From contig JAKSYS010000013.1 in the NCBI GenBank assembly GCA_022925895.1, forward strand, positions 62,001 through 126,000: a DNA stretch of 64,000 nucleotides, in the 5' to 3' direction. The notes below the pieces were generated by a model, which did no database searches, was not told where the DNA came from, and saw only the letters and a program-made list of their open reading frames with translations. This DNA comes from Fragilaria crotonensis (taxonomy: Eukaryota > Bacillariophyta > Fragilariophyceae > Fragilariales > Fragilariaceae). Position numbers and translations under genes: made by a program. Positions 56,848 through 64,000 of the stretch are shown piece by piece (within the stretch, counting starts at the first letter, position 1; every line of letters begins with the position of its first letter).

Positions 56848-57583
56848 AAAACAGTGAACATGACATCCTCATTCTAGCTTGTGCTGCTACTGGTACCACC
56901 AGCTGCATCTGCACAGGTATGCATATGACATATGACATACGAGATCAACTCACACGTTTGGAGTCTTGACCGAGTCCCTTGAGAAAGCTCTCCCAAACGT
57001 CCCCATACCCGCCATCTGCTCCGATTTCCATTCATAAAACCGTACTACTCCAGTACTACCGGTATAGTTGAAACTACTGCCAGAACCAGCTACGGTAGCA
57101 TATATGAACATACCCGTGCCCCTTCGATAGCTCGCATGCGCTCATGCGTTTTATAGTTCGCCTAAATAGTTCTCCGCAATTTCTACTCTACTGTCGTTAG
57201 TCAACTGACCGTTAAACTGCATCCGATTTGTTCTGTTCACCCACCTGGTTGAGCATTACTCGGATGGTTGTATTCATTGATCGACGGACGCATCTAGAGG
57301 GGCCACTTCGTATCGCCATTATCCTTGGATTGATGCATCCTAAAACCATGCAAATGCTCTTGTGTGAATGCCATTGTGTTTACCTCCAGTGCTGCTGGCA
57401 CAGAGCCAGCCACCGCCAAGTTGTGCAATGCCATCCTTGGGTTCCCGTGATCTCCACATGAGACAAACACACACCGCTGTCTAAGGCAATTCGTACACCA
57501 CTACTTAGCAAAGTCGTACTTGCAGAGAATAGCAAATTACAGTAGTACTAGTACTTCAACACCCCCCGGGGTCCAAAAAAAAT
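56848..57583. other. Intergenic, no gene recognised
   Basis: It lies between the start of the channel gene and the stop of MYND paralogue B. A 77-codon plus frame at 57228–57461 has no recognisable content. Confidence 0.4.
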
Positions 57584-60525
57584 TCAACTAAACTGAATCC
57601 GAAGTTTAGTAGGTTTGCCAATGGGACAGCAACGTCCATGAGCCGACGCGTGTCGACAATTTGCGCCGCACCACCACTTTGCGGTACACATGGGGCACCG
57701 AATGGCACTGGTCGCAATACAAGCCTGATGACAATACTCGCACCCCTGCAATCGAGCAAGTGGCATTTCTGGCTCCTTGTGGCCCAATTCCAATTCATCA
57801 AATAACTCCATAATCAGCGCGTAGATTGCCAGTCGGTACGAGTCCCGCAATAACAGATACGAGAACGGGGAATGTTCCTTCAGGCCACCGCCATCCAACA
57901 TGGCAAAGACGGATTCCATGGCCTCCGAGGTGCATTCTCGTTCATTACCACCACCTGATGCAGTTGCAGTGGGTCATCGTCCATTGGAGGTTCCACAAAC
58001 TTGATCATACCATCGCGACAGCTACGATCCGGAAACATTCCTTGGTGTACCATCTTGACACAGAACTGATACTCCATTTCTTCCGCAACATCCCAACACA
58101 TGACATAGTAGTGTAGGTCATGCAACAGTTGATCGCGATAGTCGTGCTGTAAACACTCCTCATCACTGCAACTGCAAGGGCAAAGGATGGTCTTGAGTGA
58201 AAAGTCCGTCAAGACCCGCGCCCCGTGTCGTGGACCACCCGATTTCAGCAACAACGCAATGTCAGGCAGTTTGGCGGGAACGACAGGTATCGTGTTCTGA
58301 GTAATCACATTCAAAATGTCGGTGCGCTGCACGGTGGACAAGTGATACCACCAACACGAAAAGCGAGGACCGTCCTCTTCGAATCGAAACACTAGGTAGT
58401 CGCGGATCGTTCGATTCGCGAGCTCTTGTCCTTCGTGGTCTTTCAGAATCCGCGTCGGTCTTGTGAAATTCAAGCCATGTCCAATATGAGGCTCTCGTTT
58501 CGGTGGCACGATTCGCCGATTCAGCCAAACTCCACGTCGTTCGTTCCCCCCTTTCCAATTGTTACTTTCGACGTGTGAGTTGCGATTCGCAATGAAACCG
58601 TCGTCTTCGACGTGTGAGCTACGACGCGCTATGAAGTTGTCGTCTTCGACACGTGAGTTGCGATTCGCAGCGAAGTTGTCGTCTTCGACGCGTGAGTTGC
58701 GACGCGAGATGTAGTTGTCGTGTTCGGCGCGTGTGTTGCGACTCGCATTGAAGTTGTCGTTCTTGGCGCGTGCGTTGCGACTCGCGATGAACCTCTCTTC
58801 TTCAACGCGTGCGTTGCGACGCAAGATGAAGTTGTTGTCGTCTTGGACGCCGTAATCGTCGTGACTCATGTGAAAGCGATCATGAGGTGCATCTCGCGGA
58901 TCGTCGTCGTCAAAATATGGAGGATAAGCATCATCTATTTCTTCATCATCACGATGGTTTCTTTCCTCAAAAGACTCACGATAAAAAGCAGCATCCTCAT
59001 CCATTGCATGACTCCCCTGGTTCTCATACATTAATGGCCCAACGAGTGGTTCGTCCCAATGAATACGAGGCGGGGTCTGGTAGCGACGGTCTTCTGATCT
59101 ATGCTTGTGTGCATTGTAATCCACTGGGGCTTTTAGAGGTGTGACCACACGAGGAATGTTACGACAAGGTTCTCGTCTTGTGCGATGCTGGAATCCATCG
59201 CTTTCAGATTTATTTACCCGGCGAGGAGATGGACGTGAAGAGTCACAACGAGTAAGTGTTTGCCAATCAAAATAAGAATCAACGTCTGGTTCTTCCTCTT
59301 GAACAAAATGGCCGGTTGCTTTGTGGTCAGGCCAGTCCTTGTTTGGTGAAAGCTATGTGTAAGTCTTGGAAAAAGGAAGGCGCGATCGACAAATCGTCAA
59401 ACTTACATCTTGTTGGCATTGCGAAGAACAATAGAATTCATTTCTACACTGAGAAGATCGAAGCAGATTACCCCCGGTGACGCTTGCGGCGCGTCCACAC
59501 GCAAAGCAGCCGCGACTTTTGTCGAGATTTCCAATGCCCTCTTTCTCCCAAGACTCCACCACGGATCCCAATGGGTCTACAGCCCCAAATAATTCTTTCA
59601 TTTCGTCTTCAATCGCTGATTTCGACACTTTTCCGTAAAGCTCCGTGTATCGCGCTGCCGCTTGACGCGACTTCTTCCAGTAGGTTTCCGCCAGTTCGTA
59701 CGTTCCTAGGTTTTTGTTTTCAAGCAGAATCTTTGCTAACCAAGCGTACGCCACGGGAAGGTCGGAGGAGTCAGGATGACAATCAGTTACTGTTCGGCGG
59801 AACTCTTGTACTGCCACTTCACCATCCTTATCTTCCAGAGACGCATACAAGCATGCTCTCGAACACCGTACAGAAGCCAAGGACGAATCTAATTTGAGCG
59901 CTGCCGTGAGTTCCTGGATTGCTTTCTTGCGATTCCCCAGCAAGGTGAACAGGGAACATCGCATTCCATGTAGTGTAGTTCGTTTCAAACATCCACCCAG
60001 AATTCCACGGGCCGGAGTCTCAATGGTTGGGTCGGCCTGGATGGCTTGGATCAATCGATCGCTCACAGTCAACGCTTTGGAAACCCTCATTTGACCAGCC
60101 CGAGTCTGGGCATGCCCAAATCGGATGGCAGAAAAAATCATCAATACCTGTGATGCAAAGTTATTTCCTCCATCATGGTCTATTAGGTCTTGCAGTAAGT
60201 TCATGTCCATAACATAGTAGCGAGCATCTTCGCGATCGCGATCGGGAAGCAGAGTCCGGAACTGGATGGCCCGGGCGTCCAACAGGTACGCACACGCAAT
60301 CTGTGGGAGACCGAGCTCAATCTGTCCGCCTCGGGCATGTCTTAAACCTGAGCGAAATAAGGTAACTGCTTCATCCAAGTCAGCCGCCTCAGGGTCCGTC
60401 GTTCTGTTTCTGAGAGGTTTGTGTTGAACTTGCTGCCTCCAATGAATCCCCGAATCTTCGTCTTCCCTCGATTTGGACGCCCAATGCTGAGGAGGCATAG
60501 CAAAGGCTTCGCAATTTGAATTCAC
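57584..60525 (-). CDS. TPR-repeat protein with MYND-like finger, paralogue B (one frame break)
   Basis: Exon 1 is 60525–59407, followed by a 54-bp intron (GTAAGT donor, ACATAG acceptor) and exon 2 from 59352. The N-terminal half matches paralogue A (RNRTTDPEAADLDEA, GLPQIACAYLLDARAI, ASQVLMIFSAI, ARGILGGCLKR). The MYND-like finger is CFACGRA, SQCRNEFYCSSQC and, after splicing, WPDHKATGH; the last Cys is His here. A 13-residue tandem repeat follows, then the shared C-terminal domain (FSCWWYHLS, CPCSCSDEECLQHD). After a one-base shift near 57920–57950 comes a second Cys cluster (CEYCHQAC, CPMCTAKWWCGANC). Inverted relative to paralogue A. Function unknown. Confidence 0.78.
58560..58840 (-). repeat. 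39-bp coding minisatellite in MYND paralogue B
   Basis: About seven units of 13 residues on the theme RNSRVEDDNFIA are arranged in tandem and in frame. The units resemble one another at DNA level (a TTGTCGTCTTCGACG-type core). Paralogue A has an unrelated repeat at a different place in the protein. Confidence 0.85.
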
Positions 60526-60658
60526 AATTCTACCTCGAGCACAGCGGACTCGGGCAAGAGCGTAAATGGTGCGGCTTCTGAGAAGGCAGCAACTTGCAGC
60601 AACCCATCAGCGCCACGGGAATATATGGTCTTCACGAAGCAATTCAGCTGGTTTATGG
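60526..60658. other. Upstream sequence of MYND paralogue B
   Basis: Only about 130 bp separate the start codon from the inserted TIR element. The left 9-bp target copy GGTTTATGG lies at 60650–60658. Confidence 0.5.
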
Positions 60659-61781
60659 GAGAGTGCCTAATGCGCTAACAACTAATGCGCTAACAAGGCG
60701 CTAAGCCAATCAGAAGCCGCTGCGACGTCATCATTTCGATTGTCCTCCGCGATAAATCTTTGCACCCCCGTCCTTAACTGAAAAAAAGAAGTCATTCGAT
60801 GTGTGAAAAAAACATTCATATTTGTATATGAGGAACAATCTTACGCACATGTAAGAAGAGCTCGGCCGTTCGTCAAGTGTGAGAATCATTTTCCGTTGCA
60901 TCGGGTCGTGTGCATACAATCCAATTTCGAGCCCTCGATTATATCAAGACAAACCTACCTTGTTTTAATACTGCAAGTCTACTACGTAGTAGCCGACTTA
61001 GAGTGGTCTCGTATACCGTATACGCAACACCGCAACTTCCATCAAACGTGTTACAGTATGCAGTATGCATACTGCATACATCTACGAAGATACTCAGAAG
61101 TCAGACTACTTGTACCATACGGCGTAGAACTGAATGTCTACAAGAACATGGTACTCCAGTACTATTACTAGGAGTATTCCTGTACTTCAGTACGATACAG
61201 TTGAGAAGAATTATCTACCGAAGTACCAGTATAAGTACCCTTTACGTCATACTACAGTACAATACTGTACATCGATCCCGGTACAGCATTGTTGATGTCA
61301 TCATCCTACTTGTACTCCAGAGTAATGCTTGGAATGTTGATCAAAACTGGAAAGCTTCACTCCCATTGTCACAAATACTGACAACAATTGCTTAATGTAC
61401 TACAGAGATGGATTGGAAAGCAAATTAAAGGGTGAACTACTGAGATGTTACATGCAGGATTGTCTGCAGCTGAGGGTCCATTTTGCCAAATAACAAATGT
61501 GGCATTTTTGTGAGCGTTTTCTGAAGTGTGTGAACGTTTGTACAAACTGGGCGTAGAAGTGTCACAATTCTACGGACCGTTACTTCTGTTCAAAAAATTG
61601 CGGGTCAGATTTATGCTATTATACATGCCATAGATTGTTTATCGGATTTTGAATCTATTGATATTTTTAAAGATGTCGATGACCGGTTTTGCGTTGGGCA
61701 GCCCCCTCCCCAAATCCGGACGTTTTTGATTGGTTTAGCGCTTTTGTTAGCGCATTAATCGTTAGCGCATTAGGCATCTTC
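60659..61781. mobile_element. Nonautonomous MULE-like TIR element with 9-bp TSD
   Basis: The 1,123-bp element is flanked by a perfect 9-bp direct repeat, GGTTTATGG (60650–60658 and 61782–61790). Inverted arms of about 50 bp (60664–60711 and 61728–61776) share TGCCTAATGCGCTAAC at the outer end. Each arm contains the GTTAGCGCATTA word twice. A 9-bp duplication is typical of Mutator-like elements. The interior has no transposase; it is rich in AGTAC words, with short open frames lacking motifs. Confidence 0.8.
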
Positions 61782-61949
61782 GGTTTATGGAGATCGCTTG
61801 CCTTAACGGCTGCGACTCCCTTGCAGCAGGGCAGCACTATCGATTTAGTTGCTTCGATCGGAATATTATCTTAATTCTCCGAACCTTTCAACGCACCGCT
61901 AATAAATAGAGATCGTATTGTGGTCCTTCAAAAGGAATTAGTGTATTAC

Positions 61950-62292
61950 TAGTGGGTAGTACCTCCCAATTGGTCGGACTTTTGGAATACGTGTACGGTA
62001 TGGGTTGTGCACGGTTGTGTGTACTGTTTGTACAGTTCAGTACTATACGCAAGTAGTGCAGTACCCCAGAGTGGTCATACTCCGTAACAGACGCACGCAC
62101 TGACGCAACTACGTATATGCAAATCTTACCGACATCGCTTACGGAGTACTCCAGTATGCATGTATGACATATATCATACTCCGAGTATGAGACAGTATTC
62201 ATTTGATCCAGTACCCCAGAGTGGTCATACTCCGTAACAGACGGACGCACGCACGCACACACGCACACAATTAATTTATAATATAGTAGGAT
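61950..62292. repeat. Second copy of the 340-bp repeat from 19054–19393
   Basis: The same order of blocks is present: TACCTCCCAATTGGTCGG, GGTTGTGTGTACTGTTTG, two CCCCAGAGTGGTCATACTCC blocks, and the ending TTTATAATATAGTAGGAT. Differences from the first copy are scattered small changes. The GT-rich left arm seen at 18701 is absent here, so this is a truncated or differently bounded copy. Confidence 0.85.
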
Positions 62293-62549
62293 GTGCTTCC
62301 GTTGAGTCCACAGTCCACAAGCTGAGTCGTCGGTCTGTATGTCATAGGCTTGTCCGTGTTGTCTGACATCTCCATTACCATACTGTATGACAGTACCGGT
62401 ACGATGGTTTATTGATCGTCAGGGATCAGGATATCTCGACGAATGTAGCGATGGGACATCGTGACATGGGACACGGACTTGGGACTTGGGACTCGGGCTT
62501 CACCGTTGATTGTCCCACATATGAAATAATACAATATGAACAGTGAAGT

Positions 62550-62999
62550 GTGAAGCACCTGAACTCATATGACGTATCGGCGACACAAGAACGATCCCTT
62601 GCCTCTTTCTTCCACATGTTGTCATCTCAACGGGAGGAAGTCAGCTATATCCACCATGACGACAAGGCAACGAGCGACGACACAGCAATCACACTTTACG
62701 ACGACGATCAATTCCGAGTATCCCCGGACCGTGTCTATCAAGTGTTCATGGGTCGGGTCAAGCTACTGCAACGACTTGTGTTTCCACGTGAACCAGCATC
62801 ACGCAACACGCACGATGCCACCAACGACAGCACAATCGTTTCATTCGACGACAACAAATTCGTTGTCATGACTTGTTCTAATCTGGTGCATGATGGGAAT
62901 GACCTACTACATAACATGGCACAAGCACAGGAACGACATCGCGAGACACTCCAACAACTTGCAATCCGACTTGACAAGCTCGATGCATTTAAGAAATGA
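62550..62999 (+). CDS. Small hypothetical protein
   Basis: The 149-codon frame is acidic in the middle (repeated DDD and DDN motifs) and ends in a helix with heptad spacing (AQAQERHRETLQQLAIRLDKLDAF) that could form a coiled coil. No signal peptide or membrane segment is seen. I do not recognise the family. The internal pattern TAITLYDDDQF and STIVSFDDNKF suggests a duplicated segment. Coding is plausible, not certain. Confidence 0.45.
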   Translation: MKHLNSYDVSATQERSLASFFHMLSSQREEVSYIHHDDKATSDDTAITLYDDDQFRVSPDRVYQVFMGRVKLLQRLVFPREPASRNTHDATNDSTIVSFDDNKFVVMTCSNLVHDGNDLLHNMAQAQERHRETLQQLAIRLDKLDAFKK

Positions 63000-64000
63000 A
63001 AAAATGAGGAAACCCTCTTGCACATTCTGGACGGCATTGGTTTGTTTTTTGCTTGAGAATATCTTCTACACACAAAGATAACGTGGAATCATCCGCAACC
63101 CTGAGTCTTGCATATATCATGGTCATCATCGTTATGATAGCACTTCGTAGCACTAAGGGTTGAGACGTGGATACTAGGTGCTCCGAGTGCTTGCCATACT
63201 GTGCTCCAAACGAGACTGAGAAGGTTACAAAAGAGGGCACATATCTTGCCCCATGGATACGAAACCAATTCTGCCCATCCAATATCAGATATCAGCGATT
63301 TTCGAGGCCTGCGGTCCAATCCTTGATTGCATTGGACACTCTCTGGTGGTGGTGAGTGTTGATTAAAAAAAAAAGGTATCCATGAGGACGATTCCCATCT
63401 CCCATCGACATTGCCACATCGAGCTATGGAGCTATTGGCTTCTGGCCGCCGAACTTATGCTACGGTACAAGTAGTGTACTACACAAAAGGGTGTGGGTAC
63501 TGGGTACAAGTACTGTACTCCAAGACTGTATCATGATAGTAAACTTCCTCCAGATTTGAACGCAGTCGCTTACAAGATTCATTGGTCGGTTCCGTCTAAC
63601 AGTCCTAATTCCAACGTCAAAGACGTTATTTCGGCCTGCTTTCATTTCTCAATTACATAGATCTACAATGTATTGTCAATACTTCACCTTTTCCTATATC
63701 AAGGGACGATTAGCGAGTTATGTTCCGTCCGAGCTTGCATGTGACACGTTGTGAATGTAGTAAAGTTGGACGTTCTGCGACCATGGGTGTGTGTCCATCG
63801 TCGATCCAGCACATCCTGTACTGTAAGTATACATATAACACGCGCCCGAAATTTTATGTAGCACACATGGTCTGACAATGAGACGCACCGTCGCCATTTT
63901 CTTGCCTTACAAGAACCAAGATATTCAAATTTGTGGAGTAGTAATATAACATAGTACTACTCCGAGCTCCGAGTGCCAGATACATTTCACCCTTTCCTCA
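63000..64000. other. Terminal spacer, no gene recognised
   Basis: Short frames on both strands lack any motif. AGTACTACTCCGAG-type words near 63950 match the style of the other spacers. Confidence 0.4.

Noticed and set aside
57228-57461. 77-codon plus frame as a small gene
   Set aside because: No motif, no codon pattern and no supporting neighbour signals.
1-64000. tRNA, rRNA, retrovirus or LTR element
   Set aside because: I looked for box-B-like tRNA words, long direct terminal repeats and reverse-transcriptase motifs and found none I could support by eye.

Overview
The window looks like nuclear DNA from a diatom or a close stramenopile relative. The clues are short spliceosomal introns (54–326 bp) with GTACGT, GTATGT or GTAAGT donors, a secreted Cys-rich repeat protein of a type I associate with diatoms, a Bet1 SNARE, a Ca-dependent protein kinase with C-terminal EF-hands, an OSCA/TMEM63 channel, a CXXC-PHD chromatin reader, and long spacers full of TIR elements and GTAC/AGTACT-rich sequence. 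I cannot name the species. No rRNA, tRNA, CRISPR array, retrovirus or LTR element was recognised.

Layout. 0–2 kb: a hAT-like foldback element with an 8-bp target duplication, then a secreted Cys-rich protein (+). 2–6 kb: Bet1 SNARE (-), GT8-type glycosyltransferase (+), PGAM5-like phosphatase (-). 6–8 kb: gene-poor. 8–10.7 kb: three-exon CXXC/PHD reader (+). 11–11.8 kb: Lys/Glu repeat protein (-). 13–16.7 kb: a fusion of ERO1, soluble fumarate reductase and cytochrome b5 (+). 17 kb: small membrane protein (-). 17.7–19.6 kb: repeats. 19.6–35.8 kb: a three-copy array in which an AAA+-like ATPase gene (+) faces a large STAND/AAA_16 ATPase gene (-); the AAA+ gene is near full length only in unit 1 and a 3' relic in units 2 and 3. 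35.8–41 kb: spacer with a TA-flanked TIR element, CRE-like sites and a palindrome array. 41–44.5 kb: an IS630/Tc1-like DNA transposon. 44.8–47.5 kb: TPR-MYND gene (+). 47.8–49.6 kb: CDPK (-). 51.4–53 kb: stand-alone fumarate reductase paralogue (+). 53.3–56.8 kb: OSCA/TMEM63 channel (-). 57.6–60.5 kb: second TPR-MYND gene (-), with a MULE-like TIR element (9-bp target duplication) in its upstream region. 62.5–63 kb: a small hypothetical gene.

Main discovery candidate. The gene at 12993–16735 joins the ER disulfide-generating oxidase ERO1 to a soluble fumarate reductase and a cytochrome b5 domain. ERO1 and the FAD-binding fold share one uninterrupted 817-codon frame, so the join does not depend on frame repair. 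In yeast the soluble fumarate reductase Osm1 has been linked to ERO1 as an oxygen-independent electron outlet; here the two partners appear to be one secretory-pathway polypeptide. A paralogous reductase without the ERO1 and b5 modules lies 36 kb away.

Caveat. At least fourteen coding regions are interrupted by a shift of one base, often in a homopolymer. This pattern across unrelated genes looks more like residual long-read consensus error than mass pseudogenisation, but the sequence alone cannot settle it.
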